Part shown: positions 43,146-56,481 of the stretch, one piece after another
How the letters are laid out: each line of letters begins with the position of its first letter
How positions within the stretch are numbered: the stretch's first letter is position 1
From: Limnanthes douglasii subsp. nivea
Lineage: Eukaryota; Streptophyta; Magnoliopsida; Brassicales; Limnanthaceae
NCBI GenBank assembly: GCA_036936605.1
Contig: JAUPFV010000003.1
Location: 104,665,278 to 104,729,277 of the forward strand
Length of the DNA: 64,000 bases
Direction: 5' to 3'
Program-made: the position numbers and the translations under genes
The notes under the pieces: model-generated
The model's input: the letters and a program-made list of their open reading frames with translations, nothing else
The model's database searches: none
What the model was told of the DNA's origin: nothing

Positions 43146-43795
43146 TGTTGGAATTTCTCCATTAAGTTGGACCGTCACATGTCTTATCGATGTATCGAAC
43201 TATCGTTAATATTAGTCCAATAAAAGTAATCATAAAGAAAAGAACGGACTAGTAGATAAAATATGTATCATGGAGGTAATTGTATAGATACCAGGTTTAA
43301 TTCCGAATACTGTGAAGGATTGGATTCGGAAATAAACAACTTAAGCAAAACGTAAAGTTTTGGGGTTATTTTGTAAAACAAAATAATACCGGATTATGGT
43401 CCCTAAGGGTAGCAATTTAATAAGGACGGGTCTTCATTAAGTAACCGTCTGGAAGTTACAAACGGTTAAAAGAGAAGAACCGTTTTCTCACTTCAGTTCT
43501 ATATAAGAATGAGTTCCTCATTCTTAAAAGACACGAGATAAAATACAGAGAGAAAAATCCTTTAAGAAAAACAAATTGATTCTTCCTTCGAATCAATTAC
43601 AAAAGTGTATTTTAGTTGTCATCTCTTAGAAGAATCAATAACCTAGCAAAGGATCACGGATCATCCGCTTCAAGTCAGGAATCTGAAGATCAAAGAATGT
43701 CTACATCCTATAAGTATTTATTCCACATTATTACAGGATGCTTTAATTTCATGGTTCAATAAGTTAAGTAAGAAATCCGTAGAGAATTTCTTACA
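43146..43795 (+). repeat. 3' LTR of the Copia element
   Basis: 650 bp, TGTTGGAATT...TTCTTACA, with TATA box CTATATAAG at about 43500 and a 36-bp stretch missing from the 5' LTR. Confidence 0.95.
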
Positions 43796-43800
43796 ATCAG

Positions 43801-44164
43801 CCGTTATTAATAACATAAACCATGAGCAAATCAGCAGTTATTAATAACATAAACCATTGTGTGCCAATCAAGTCAAGTTCAGAATTATAGTCAAGTCTGT
43901 ATATGAACTTACAAAATATAGAAGGTTTGATATCCGCGATACAAACAGTACAAAAGTTAATGTATAGACTAAATGATATGACTGTCTGACTGATATATAT
44001 CTAAAGACTCCATACATAGCTTTGAAAAATTGTTCATAAATAATAATATAAAATCATACAAAAACAAGTCTGGACCGGTCATAACCACATAGTAATTTTG
44101 CGATTAAATGCCGATCTTCGTCTTTATAAAGAAAACTGGAGAACTATGATGAGCCTGAAAAGAA
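43801..44164. other. Resumed 3' flank of OCT4-like copy 2
   Basis: A CAGTTATTAATAACATAAACCAT unit occurs twice here (43803 and 43837) and once left of the Copia element (33361). It then continues with sequence resembling the flank of copy 1. No gene is seen before the RRM gene's 3' end. Confidence 0.55.
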
Positions 44165-45563
44165 TTAGTAGCTTGAGCGGCTGCCATAGGAAGAATTCAC
44201 GTTTGGAGCTTGCATTGGTGGTTTAGGTTTGGCATATTCTGCAAATATCACCCATCCATCTAGAAACTGCAAAACCATGAAACATAAATCAGAAAAGCAC
44301 TATCAACATGGCTCTCTTATCAGATCCTGATCCAACCATGTCTCACTTCATACCCATTTACAATCTACACCCAAACCGAATTTCAAAAATGAAAAAAAAA
44401 AATCCAGGCGTCCGGATTTTGGGCAAAACATTCATTTACTACCCGTTTTTTTTTCAAATAATTTGAAGTAGATCGGCCAGGTCAGGACGATAAAGACTTA
44501 AGTTCTTAAGGGCAAAGGGAACTACTACTACTACTACGTACCTTTCCATCCATGCCCTCAATCCCTTTGGCAGCGCCTTCCAGTGTAGTGTATCTCACGA
44601 AACCAAATCCTTTAGAATACCCTGAGTCCCTATCAGTGACTACTCTAGCTGTTACAATTAAAACCCATGTCGTAGTTAGTGGTTCGCAAAGAACAGTTTA
44701 AGAAAAAGATTCCGTAGAAAAAGAAGTGCATACCTTGTGCGACCTCACCAAACTGAGAAAAAGCTTCATGAAGCTTCTCTGATGTAGTGCGTTTGCTAAG
44801 CCCTGAAACCAAGTGTCATATAAAATAGATAAAGCTAATTACATCAGTTCGATAAAGGCATCTATCTAGCTAATGACAAAGCAATCAATGGGTTACGAAT
44901 GAGAATGAGCAACAATGATCCAAATGAATATGGCTAGAAATATCATACCCTGGAAATTCTAACACATTGTTTACATCTGAATAGGCACACATATCGAAAA
45001 GCCGAAAATGCAGACTCCAGAGATCATGACTCACCTTTAGAGCCCTTTTGTTGAATTCATCTATATTTGCAAACTATATCACACACGATACTGTCCTAAT
45101 TCAATACACCTACCTAATTCTCCAAAGAAAGAACAAAAACAGGAGAAAAAACAATCTTATACGAACAAGAATCTATTAACTCGACTAAAAACTGACACAA
45201 AAAACATATTTGCATCATAAACTATACACAGGATAAGCATAAAGCATAGATAGCCACAAGTTCCATAATCGTTTAATTAGATATTCAGCTACCAAATACA
45301 CAAAATCAAAGTCTCGAGCAATAAACAAAAACATCTCTGTGTATATATAGTGTGGATAAGCATTAATTTAAAAACAAATAAGTACCAGAAACAAAGAGGT
45401 TTGTGTTTGGTTCTGCCATCTCTCGAGTGGGAGTCGCAGTCTGAGCCGCGGCATTAGACATCGTCGAAGCGAAAGAATTGGCCGAGAAATCGGTAGAGAA
45501 GAGTCGCCTTAGCCCCCGAGGAGCCGCCGCCGCCGCCATCATCGAAGAAATTCTCATAGCCAT
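44165..45563 (-). CDS. ORRM2: Organelle RRM protein, ORRM2-like (mitochondrial)
   Basis: Minus strand, four exons: 45563-45386, 44802-44734, 44648-44542 and 44266-44165; 151 residues with GT-AG introns in phases 1, 1 and 0. The N-terminus is a mitochondrial-type presequence (Arg/Ser/Ala-rich, RRLFSTDF). A single RRM follows: RNP2 NLFVSGLS, helix TTSEKLHEAFSQFGEV, RNP1 KGFGFVRY, and the ending GWVIFAEYAKPKPPMQ. Such proteins bind organelle RNA and support C-to-U editing. KRTTSEKL and MDGKFLDGWVIFAEYA fit ORRM2 better than plain glycine-rich RNA-binding proteins. The start is the first ATG after the leader; a second Met is at residue 3. Confidence 0.92.
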
Positions 45564-45590
45564 GTTTTAGTTATTGATCTTAACGAACGA

Positions 45591-45611
45591 GGGTTTAGGC
45601 TAAAACCCTAG
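45591..45611 (-). promoter_or_regulatory. Telo-box motifs in the ORRM2-like leader
   Basis: AAACCCTAG (45603-45611 as read on the plus strand) and GGGTTT (45591-45596). AAACCCTA-type boxes are common near start sites of plant translation and organelle genes. Confidence 0.5.
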
Positions 45612-45656
45612 AAATTTGAGAGAGAAACGCGAAGAATCTAGAGAGAGAGGACTTGG

Positions 45657-45668
45657 CTTATATAAAAA
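45657..45668 (-). promoter_or_regulatory. Candidate TATA box of the ORRM2-like gene
   Basis: TTTTTATATAAG on the minus strand about 95 bases before the ATG, followed by a CT-rich leader (CCTCTCTCTCTAG). Confidence 0.55.
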
Positions 45669-45699
45669 TGAAAGTGAAGTATCTAATGACCGACGACTC

Positions 45700-46199
45700 C
45701 AAGACACTTAGACCTAGTTTTTTTGCAAGAGTAGTTGTTTCGGTATAAAATCTTTCATTGTCCCTTACTAATAGCTTTTTCTAAAAAATGGCGTTTAACT
45801 TTATTTTTATCAATAACTTGTTCTTTGATTGTTTTGCGAAAGTATATTTGTATTTTTAAAATTTATATTTTTAATCAAAATATTGAAATTTTTATTACAC
45901 AATTCGTAACAAATGGTTCCATTCTAAAGCAAATCAAAATGATAAACCATGATTTACAAAAAGACGTAATTGCTAATTAATAATTGAAGAAGAAAACCAC
46001 GAAAGAAAGGGGAGAAATCAAATGCACCAAACCTTTATCTTTTAATTCTTCTAGTAAAGAAACGAATTAGAGTACAGCGAGTTGCATGAACGATATTCTC
46101 TTTGCAAAATAGACTGAGTAGGAGATGAAGCACAAAATGGATCCGATTAGCAAAAGTCACCGCTTTGATAAGCTTAGGAAAAACTCACAGAGACCCATC
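45700..46199. other. Spacer between the ORRM2-like gene and the LINE relic
   Basis: No gene recognised. Its right part may contain the decayed 3' end of the LINE. Confidence 0.4.
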
Positions 46200-47310
46200 A
46201 AGGATAAATGAAGAACTTAAGGCAATAGAATCAAATCCCCTAAAATAACGATAGGGTAGCTTAGCTGAAAGAACATCCACAAGCTTCCACAAGCTGTCAG
46301 GTAAGAATTGATAGCGAATTTAATTAAAACCCTTATTAATGAGAATAACTTAGTTAAGGATTGAGATCTTTTCTCAAATATCTTGTTTTTATCCCTTAAA
46401 GGAAGGTGATTGCTTTCAGGAATGTTGGAACATTTCCTTGGACAAAATCCATGATTAGATTGGAGTTCAAGGTTTCTTTGCAATCCAATCGCTCGCTTCA
46501 TTTTGTTCCCGAACAATTTAAATTAGTCTCATATCAGAAGATAGGAGATTCCGGCAACAGGATAGAATCGGCTTTAAAAACCAAGGACTTTTTCCATAAA
46601 GGAACAATTCAATGAGGACACTAGAATCAATTTCATTGTCCAATTGATTAATCCCATTTTCGTAACATAGAGATAACCCAGCGAACAACGACCTACACTC
46701 AACCACCACCGGAGAAATTTTTCCATGCAGACGACCAAAGCCAAATAATATTATACCATCACTGTTCCGGACCAAACCTCCACCGCTAGACTCACTGGGA
46801 AAGACTACAAGTCTCGTTACAGTTGAGCTTATATTTGTTAAGCTTAGGGTTATTCCAAGCTATAGATAGAGATACATCTGGGCTTGCTTAGATCTTTAAT
46901 ACAACCAATAAGAGGATCAGCCTTGCTATTGAACCCCCAATGCGTCCTCTTAAAGAGATTGGCTATATCCAGTGCAACCAGAATTTTATTAATGTAGGAT
47001 ATCATGGCAATAGAGCTGATAGAATGACCATCATAATTTTTTTTATTCCTTGAGAACCATATGACCCAAGCAACTATTAGGGGTATTATGGTTCGAATAT
47101 GCATAGCCTTATCAGTTGACCAGTACCATGCCCTAACCAAATGTGAGAACGTCATATTTCCAAAAATATAAATGTTGAAAAGTACAACAAAATGACACCA
47201 CACATTACACGCATTTTGACAATTAACCAGAACATGATTGATACTTTCTATGTTGTCACATAAGTGACATTTGGAGGCTAACTGAATGTTCTATTTTTGC
47301 GGGCCAAAAT
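46200..47310 (-). pseudogene. LINE 3' relic: zinc-binding RT tail and RNase H
   Basis: Minus strand. First the RT C-terminal zinc region (CHLCDNIESINHVLVNC, then ACNVWCHF) near 47290-47180. Next is the linker with VAWVIWFSRNKKNYDG typical of plant LINEs, then an RNase H block (MVRNSDGIILFGFGRLHG, VECRSLFAGLSL) at 46775-46518. Frameshifts and stops separate the pieces. The 5' part (ORF1, endonuclease, RT core) is absent, as in most truncated LINE copies. Confidence 0.78.
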
Positions 47311-47319
47311 CCACAGGAA

Positions 47320-47870
47320 GCCAAAAATTACATCTTAATTGTTTGGACGTTTTTCACTCGACATTCAGCCGATTTTGACATTTATTTTGAACCTCGCACA
47401 ACCATCAGTTCATAACACATATTTTATCAATCTTTTCACCGAATTCAGACCGAGCGGTTGCACTAGACAAATAGAGCACGGTGTGCTTATTTTTAGATTA
47501 AAATAAAACTCATTAATCATTAATCAATACATAAAATTTTAAACTTTTTATCCACTTTTAAATAAATTCTATAAATATTCTATAAACAAAAATTTCAATT
47601 CATTCTAATAATTTATTTCATCATTATATTACCTCTCTTTTTTATATGTCGGATATATTTTTAAGTAAATGAGCGTAGTTTAATGATTTTTTTAATTATG
47701 AAAATTTTAGGTTTTTGAAATAACTAATTGAGATAATATCTTTTAGAGTTAATTACTAATAAAATAAATCATAAATTTGTATAAAAAATATATATAAATT
47801 AATTGGACGATAATTAGTACATTCATTTGAACTTGTACATTTTGAGATTGACATGACCAAACAATTGCCC
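47320..47870. other. AT-rich spacer
   Basis: Nothing coding or repetitive could be supported. Confidence 0.4.
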
Positions 47871-47875
47871 ATCGT

Positions 47876-48312
47876 GAAAATCATTCCATTGATTTTGATT
47901 TGATTTTGTTGCATTTAATAGTGTGTTGTTGTCGCAAATAGAATAAAAAGATGAGGATCTCCAATCACATGTTAGAGGTGGAGAAAATCGTTTCCTTGAT
48001 TTTGGTTCGATTAGTTGCATTAATTAGCATGTTGTTGTTGTAAACGGAAGAAGAATCATATGAGGATTTCAAATCACATATTTGAGGTGAGGAAAATCAT
48101 TTTCTTGGTTTTGGTTTGATTTGTTGTATTTATTAGCACGTTGTTATTGCAAATAGAAGAAGAATCAGTTGAGGATCTTCAGTAACATATTTAAAATGAC
48201 GAAAATTATTCTTTAGTTCTGGTTTGATTTGTTGTATTTATTAGCATGTTATTGTTGTAAATGGAAGAAGAATGAGATAAGGATCTCCAGTCACAGATTC
48301 GAGATGACGTTG
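47876..48312. repeat. Tandem repeat of about 110 bp, four units
   Basis: Four diverged units of 100-117 bp, each with a GATTTGTTGYATTTATTAGCA-like block, TGTTGTTGYAAA, GAAGAAGAAT, GAGGATCTCCA and CACAT. Unit boundaries are near 47876, 47988, 48104 and 48213. Origin unknown. Confidence 0.85.
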
Positions 48313-48899
48313 ACGGTAACGTTCACGTTGGGAGAGAAATTATTATAAACACGGATATGTATTTAGATTACGATTAATGTAATGAGGTCATATGTATCGA
48401 GGTGTTATTTCTTCATTTTAGGAAGATGAGTTGGTTGAGTTTAGATTTAGTTGCAGATGGTGTATAGATACAGTACAACAATTTTATGTAATTGTGCAAA
48501 TAATTTTTTTAAATAGATATAATATTGGGATGTGTTACAAAATTAGTAGTATGCGATATAATTTTTTTTGAAGCTGGCTTATAAGAGAAATTTAGTTTAC
48601 CACGACGGTCTTATTTAGGAAATGATTTAGCATGTTAAGTTATCCTTAAAAATTGGTCTAATGATTGGATTATAGCGTTGGAATAAGCAATCATGTTACT
48701 AAATAATAGCAGACCTCATCCAGTGGTTACCGGTAAGCCTATATCTATTAGTAGAATAAAACTGAATGGATTTCAAAACGTTAGCTTTGAAATTGGTAAA
48801 TGGTTGATTCATTTCTAATAATAATAAGATTAAATCTTGAAGAATTTTCAGATATGTGTACTATAATGTTGGGACACATATTATAATCTTCAAGGTAAT

Positions 48900-50250
48900 A
48901 GTTTATGATTTTCGATTAGCCACTAATCACGCTTTGTAGCATTCCAATAAACTGTCCATCCTGAATTTATGCTAAAATATCTATATATATTGACGGGGTT
49001 GTCGAATGGTCGGAAAACCATTTTTCACGTATCATTAACTTGTAAAGTATTGAATGTAACATATATGGAATGTAATCGTTAAAGATCTATTAAGGCTTTA
49101 AAATATGATATGTGAACGTGGGAGATATTACGGGTGGGATCGTAAATGTTGAATTTTGGGTTTGGATTGTGGATTCTGTGTTTGGATTGCATTTGCATGG
49201 GATGTTGGTTTGGCATATTGGGCGTTAAGTGTCAAGTTGTATTAACATGGGTTGGTTTGAAGTTGGTAGGTTATGGATTTGAATTTTGTCGAGATGGTGA
49301 GTTGGATGAATGAGGTGAAGTATTTAGAGAATAGTGGGTGTAGAAATAAGATAATTGGCCAAAAGATCGAGTACTAAAATGAATGGTAATTGGTAAGTTA
49401 GCAAGAAAGTGGATGTGGTTGGTGGGCTTGAGGTATTGAGAAAAAATATGTTCTCATAAAAATGTTGTGTTAAGAGAGATACAATTTATGGTTGTGGGAT
49501 CAAAACAACGATACCCTTGAAAGTTTTTTAGGGTAACTAAAGAAAAATTATTGTATGTATTTTGAGACGAGTTTGTGTTGTTGAACAACGAATAATTTTG
49601 CATGACATGCATAAAAAATCAGCCAAATGTGATCATATATGGGTTGGAGGTTGTAAAATGCAAGGGTTGATTTTTGGAAATTAAGGTGTTTGAAGGGTAA
49701 TATATTATTGAGGTAGGTGGACACGAGGAGAGCTTACATTGAAAATATAAAAGGAAATTTAGTTTGATTAAGTAAATCATGAATGATATTATCAAGACAT
49801 CTTACCATACGTTTTGTCTGGCCGCTTTGTGGGGAGATTTGAAAAACATAGAAGGTTAAACTATGGAAGATAGCAAAGGTTTTTAATTTATTGTTGTCAA
49901 ACTCACCTCCAATACCGCATTGACAAAATTATATGAGTTTTGAATTGAGTATACATAATTTTATGAAATTCCATAAATTTTTGAAATGTTTCATATTTGA
50001 ATTTGATAGGGTAAACTCATATATAATATGCAAAAATATTAATTAACATCGTATAATATTTGTATATAGATGTGCTAGATACGGGGACGTCCATTAATCA
50101 CAATGTAAAATATCAATTGGTATAAAAGACATAACTTGAGAATTATGAAATTGTGTTTCTTTAATATTCGAAATTTGACATGAATGACAAACAAACGATA
50201 AATTACTTTTATGAAAATTGATAAGGCATTTATAAACATAAAAACAAGAA
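48900..50250 (-). pseudogene. Ancient Copia relic (integrase to linker)
   Basis: Minus strand, many stops. Recognisable pieces are an integrase catalytic region (GIGGEFDNNKLKTF near 49905), a region matching the post-catalytic Gln/Asn/Gly-Arg segment (49820) and the later Copia hallmark NFQGYRCFDPTT near 49530, followed by NTTFL. Upstream pieces near 50100-50180 resemble the pre-integrase region. LTRs were not found. A very old insertion. Confidence 0.6.
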
Positions 50251-50299
50251 TTATAGGTTAGGGTTAGCCTAAACAGATGTGTTATAGCACATCAATAAT

Positions 50300-53200
50300 A
50301 ATTTTACGTAATAAGGTGATTGGTGAAGTGAACATATACAAGTCACTCATGCTTTTGTAGCAGGAAAGAAGATCGCGACTTTTGAGATTCTTTAAAAAAA
50401 ACAAAGGGATCAATTCAATAAAAAAATGATTATCACGTGTAATATGTGAGTGGATAATAAAATTCTTTTATAACGGTTAGTGAGTGTAGTATATTGTTTA
50501 AGATATAACATTTATTTGGTATTTGTTGGAAATCATGACCATATCTTTTTATTGGTATACAGTTACCATTGTCGATACAAATATTGCTCGAAATTAATAA
50601 AATGGGAGATGTTGTTTTACATGGATTGGTTGTCATTCATCTTATTTATGGATTGTTATTTATCTTTGTAGTAAAATAGTATTAGTCGTGTAATCATAAA
50701 AGTCTTTTTATACATTTATAAATTTTAAGTCAATTTAGACCTACAATTGTTTTACTTCTAAATCCAAAACTTTGTTTGAATATTTATCACTTTATTGATT
50801 TTATATTTTATACTATTTTTTATTTTTTAAATCTTTTTATTCTTTGCATCTTTAAAAAATAAGATTTTGAAATTATATGTAACCAATAAAGTAACAAGGT
50901 TGATTAATCTTTAATATATGTGTATATTTTCACAAATAAATTTTGCATAATTCTTATCGTATGTGTATAAAATTCTTATCATAGGTCATATTTATTTTCT
51001 AAAATAATATATTATCATTTATAATACTTCATTGTATAAAATTATTTTATTTATTATGGGATTTATACCAATTGGGTACAAAAACGTATCTAATTTACTA
51101 ATAAGTCCAGCCTCAAATAGATTTTACCAATATCTACCAAAATATGATTTTATTTACCTATTAGTCCAAATTTAAATTTTAAATACAATTTTACCCTTAA
51201 TGAATTTGATAATAGGACAAATAAAGTTTGAGGAGAAAGAATTGATTTTGAAATTAGGGTTAAATATTTTAATTTGGGGATGTAATTGTTTTGTTTTTAT
51301 AGATAATTGAGTCTTTTTTTAGATGGATTGGATTTATTTGTAAAATAGATATGTTAGGGTATGCTTGGGTAAATAAAGACAAAATTTAGACCCATTACGT
51401 AAGTCTCCCATTATTATTATCAATAGACCTCCATTTTCATTGCATCTTTTTAAAAATTAACACTATATGGATAATAAAAAATCTTTATATATTGTTTGTC
51501 TTATATTCATAGCAAAAATATTTAATGAGTCAGTCAGATAACAAATGTTGATCGTGTACTTATCAACTTGCAGACTGGTTTTTTACTCATTCACAATTAT
51601 TTGTTTGCTTTTAGTTTTATATTTCTTATAAATATAAGATGATATTATACATGGTCACGCATCCATATAATTCTAATTGTTATGGCTCGTTTAGAGACTA
51701 ATAGTATATACGAAGTAAATTATTACGGGTCACTAAAAAATAAACCTGTTACATGGATCATGCATCATAACTTTTGTATCGAATTATCATGTAACAACAT
51801 CATTTTACATCTACAAGATAATTTATCGTGTTTACCAATATATTGTTTTTTACTATGAACACTTATGTTTTCGAGTTGATAACAATATCAACATAATTAG
51901 TTAACACTTCTACTTATTATTATATTAATATAAACGATATTATTTTTAACAAATTATATGTAATGTTAAATTAATTGTTATTGTAGATATATTAAATTAT
52001 ATAAATGTTTTGAAACTATTAAAACTTATTTGAGTTCAAAATATGTGCTCATAAAGGAAACCTAATGTAATGTTGCGTAATTTTTTTAATTGTTCAATAG
52101 ATACATATCATATTATTGTTGTATGGTATTCAAAAATACCTTATAGTATTTATGATTTAACATTTATCTAAAAGGTCACGTTAAATTAACACTTTTGGAA
52201 AATGTGATTAGTATGCTCGGTAAGACAGGTAGCACAAAAGCAAAACAATTAAGCATATTATCGGTATATAAAGTTCTCAAAAAAATAAACACTTCTAAAC
52301 GATAAATAGTACGAAAACCTAGTAACGCGGTCAAATCAAGTCACCAATCTTACTTGGCGAAGACCCAAAAGTGGAGGATTTGACCAAATATATGTGAAAC
52401 TATATCATGCAAAATGTGATAATTTTTTTTTATGTCATCTTCATTTCGAACTTAATTACATAATACATGATTGTGTTATTTTCTTTTTGAAGTTAATTAT
52501 GTAATGTTTGATTATGCAATTTTTCATTTTGAGCTTTATTTGTACTTTAATTTTTTTTCGATTCAAACTAATAATACATCTTATTAGGGTGATAAAGTGT
52601 ACTCATCACTTGTGGAGATAAAAAATGCCTCGTAACTCATATTAAATCGTGTATCAACAATTGATTCGTTATCGTTTTTATATTATCTCTATATAAAAAT
52701 GTTAACTATTTTATTAGTGTTCGTGATTTAAGATATCCACATCGGACGCGTGTAAGGAATTAATTAGTCTTAGTGGATTATGATATTTTGAAGTGATATT
52801 ATATAAAAAAAGATGGCATTTATTGTGAAAATTAACCCTTATAAAGTAAAAACATGTGGTTGTTGAATTATTTCAAAGCTTCATATTTGAAGAAGTCGTC
52901 GAAGTAATAAAAAAACCATGTCAATATATGATAATGATATTGTGATGCATTGGTCTGTAAATTTAATACCTTTACGATATGGACCGTGCTAATCCACTAA
53001 AATCTTCACATAGTTAGGAAGATTTAAAAAATAAAAAAAATATTTAATACCATGAGAACAATAAATGTTTTTAACCTTGAATACGAAAAATGTCATGCTA
53101 TATTTGAGTCGTAAAAGAATATTATCACTAAAGCATTAACCGAATAACATATAAATAAAATGAATGACCTCATCAAAATCAAAAGATATGAAATTGTGTT

Positions 53201-54110
53201 CATTGATCAACTTATGGAAGCAAGTGAAAAAATGATATGTAGGCACACAAATGAAATTATTCAGACATATAAGCAATGTATGTCCAACTTTATACACACT
53301 GCCCCAGGGTTCCTTATTCGCTGCGGTATATAGACCTTCATCAGATAGATATGTGAACTGGTTACTTACACGATATTGCTTAGTTTAATCTCAATACTAC
53401 TTAGATCGAGCTCGGGTTAAGTGACGTCATATACTCGATTTAATTTGGACTGAGCCTAGACCTCGATCATGCTCTCTTAGTTGTTCTTTTTGGAATCAAA
53501 TCGATTTATCCTTCGTAAGGTGATCGAGAGCGCTTTTATAGAAGCCTCTGCTTGATTATCATAATAGTTTTAATGAGTAATATTCATATTATATTTAAAC
53601 GGAATTGATGCCCCTCAGTTTAACTCCGGTCTCTTCCTTTTACTTATTTAACTTATTCACATGTTGCCCATTAATATCGATACCGATATCACCGAACTCA
53701 TCACTAAATGGTGATAACCCAAATTCTAAAATATTTTAAACGAGACCAAATCCTTCAAATCTATCCAAAATTCGACACACATTCATCTACACTAGAAAAA
53801 TATCAAAATCATATTTTTTATTTCAAAAAAAGTATGAGTTAAATAACTAACAACTAAAGAACAAAAACTAAAATAAAGTATACTATATGACTTGTAATAT
53901 GCACTTAAGCTTGTTGTGAATTCCAACTTAAAAAATGGATATTTTTGAGATATTTGAATGAATAATAAAAAAGAAAAGAGTTGGTGATAGATCAAACAAC
54001 AGTGACGTTTTTGTTTCATAAATTACATGAGCATTCTAGATTATCCCTTTTCACGAGTGTTTAAACGCACGTGTATTTCTCCGTCCTCATTTTAGAATGA
54101 ACAATTTATC
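50300..54110. other. Long AT-rich intergenic region
   Basis: No intact gene, RNA gene or bounded transposon seen. Scattered short frames have no recognisable domain. It probably consists of worn transposon sequence. Confidence 0.5.
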
Positions 54111-54125
54111 ACTTAAAATAATTAT

Positions 54126-55920
54126 ATGTGTTTTGCTCTGGCTTATAATATTGAACTTAAAAAGATATCGTGGTTTTCATCCCATAAATCAGAACTTATA
54201 TGTATCTCGATATGTTGCATTTTTAATCATATTTTGTTTTATTCGATTCCAGGAAAATCACATGACATAACAAAGACATATCTGCAGGTTATTGATTCAT
54301 TTAATAATGATAGTGATACAACTATTATTCATGATATACAAGTTTATGAGATATCTACACCAACTTATACCACTTACGTTCCATCAGTGTCTGAGTCTGA
54401 TTCTTTCTTTGATGAAACTATATACTTTTCACCTCTCATGAGATATACTCGTACAAGTAAGTCTACGTAACTATCAAATTTTGTTTATTCTTCTTACTCA
54501 GATTCGTTTGTATTTTTTTATAACTAACATACATGATTTATATGAACCAAAGTTGTATAAAAAATTATTTTTAATCCCCGTCAGCACAATTTTATGGCTG
54601 AAGATCTTACTGTTCTTCATCATACTCATACATAAGATGTCGTCGAACCTATACATGGTAAACATATAATTGGTTCTCGTTAGGTTTTTAAAATCAAAAC
54701 AAATTATGATGGGCACGTTTAGAGGTATAAGTCTCGTATTGTAGTAAAAATTTATTCAAATAAATATGGTATGGATTGTGAGGAGACTTTTTCATAGTGG
54801 AAAAAATAACGACAGTTCGTCCCCTTATTGATATTGCACCCGTCCCCCTTATTGAGAAATTCTCTGTAATTATTATTTTCGTAATTTTCTTGAAATTATC
54901 ACGATCCGACTTTATTTAGTAGATGTATGAGTGCATTAAAAATTATTATCCTTATATGTAGATGATGTGATTATTAATGGTGATGATTTTGATGGCGTTG
55001 CGACACTAAAACGTGATTTGGATTATTAGTTTGCACGGTAAAAAACTTAAGATTGTTACGTTAATTTTTTTGGGTATTGAGGTGGCTTAATTTGATAAAT
55101 GTTATATTCTTTATCGGGAAAAATATATTTGATATATTTGAGCGAGTAGATTGTCTGGTAACATGATGGCATACACCCATCTTGAAACTAATGCTTCGTA
55201 TTCTCTAACTGATGGTGTTTCTTTTTCATATTTGTTTTTATATCGTACTTTTGTGGGGAGCTTCTTTATCTTACAGTTACTCAACCATATATATCTCATG
55301 TTATTCATATGATTAGCCAGTTTGTTACTGCTCTTAGTTCTGTTCAATAGAGAGTTGTTCTTCGTACATAAGATATCTTTGTGACACTAAATTCTAGAGC
55401 ATTTTGTTTCATTTGACTTCTTCACTCGAACATCATGTCTATAATGATGTTGATTGGGTAACGAGCCTTAAGATCGTAAATCCAACGTTGGTTTTTGTTT
55501 TTTTCTTAGAGATTCATTAATCTCACTCAAAAGCAAAAAACAATATATTGTTTCTAAATCTTCTACCGAGGTTGAGTACTGTATTATTACATGTGAGATT
55601 GTTTGGTTACAATGACTTCTAACAAACATGGGGGTTAATATTACTAAATCCACTTCCTTACACTATGATAACAAAAGCGCCATGTAGATTGCAAATAATG
55701 TTTTTTTTTATTTTCATAAGATGCGAAACACATTAAAACTGATTGTTACTAATAAAAACTTCATTCGTCATAATCTTCAATCTCGTGTTTCAATTTGTTT
55801 AATCCTTTTTTTGCAGGTTGGTGATACTTTCACAAAAAATCAATTAACACTTCGATTTTATTTTCTATCTCAGAACTTTGGATGCATATTAATGTTGCAT
55901 TATGAGTTTTAGAGAAGAGA
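54126..55920 (+). pseudogene. Ancient Copia relic (linker, RT, RNase H)
   Basis: Plus strand, heavily broken. Around 54690-54800 is the RT start (NYDGHV, RYKSRIVV, KYGMDCEETFS). Near 54960 is YVDD (VDDVIINGDDFDG). Around 55180-55350 is NASYSLTDGV-like and YLTVTQPYISHVIHMISQFV. RNase H pieces are SLISLKSKKQYIVSKSSTEVEY near 55510 and YDNKSAM near 55670. The end GDTFTKNQLTLRF lies near 55830. Its order is normal, so it decayed in place. LTRs are not seen. Confidence 0.75.
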
Positions 55921-56481
55921 TTCAAAATATAACCCAACTATTTAGCCCAGTAACTCATTCAATTATTGTTTTGTTTATTTATGATTTAACCTATTTTGGG
56001 AGACACTATTCCAATTAATAAAACTTTTATCATATTATATTTTTAACAAAACTGAAAGTTTTAACGTAATTATGTCTCCAGATTATTTTCCATAATCTAT
56101 GTGTTCGGTTTCATAGATTTATTTATTTGTTATCCAATTAACGGTAACGCATAATTAATTAGAGAAAAAAGATTTCAAGTTAAAAAGAAAAACAATTGAT
56201 AAAAATACAAGGGGCAGACTGTAAATTGAAAAAAACGACAGGTGGTCCTCGCCGTAATTAAATTTTTGTTTCTCTTTCACAACAGACCCTTATTCCTCTT
56301 TAAGCACTTAAAATCAATTCTATCTCTCTCACTTTCTGTTGGATTTCATCTCCTGATTGGACCTGCTACACTACTAAACCGGAAAACCCTGCTCAATTTC
56401 ACCCTTCCTTTCGCTGTTTCCAGACCTAATTTCGTATTCGATCAACAAACCCAAAACCTTTTTTACAATTTTGTTTATATC
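55921..56481 (+). other. Upstream region of the cap methyltransferase gene
   Basis: Probable promoter and 5' leader (from about 56270). No convincing TATA box; CT-rich tracts (CTATCTCTCTCAC) precede the start. Confidence 0.4.

Larger units (their letters stand above)
33403..43795 (+). mobile_element. Decayed Copia LTR retrotransposon with a nested minus-strand Copia composite
   Basis: 5' LTR 33403-34018, tRNA-iMet-type primer site, leader, a minus-strand Copia block (34426-37990), broken gag-pol (38712-42723), polypurine tract and 3' LTR 43146-43795, with ATCAG duplicated on both sides. It sits in the 3' flank of OCT4-like copy 2. Coding capacity is lost through several stops, frameshifts and a deletion. 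Confidence 0.93.

Noticed and set aside
53277..53560. Possible gene fragment with mixed GC content
   Set aside because: No domain or continuous frame could be supported on either strand.
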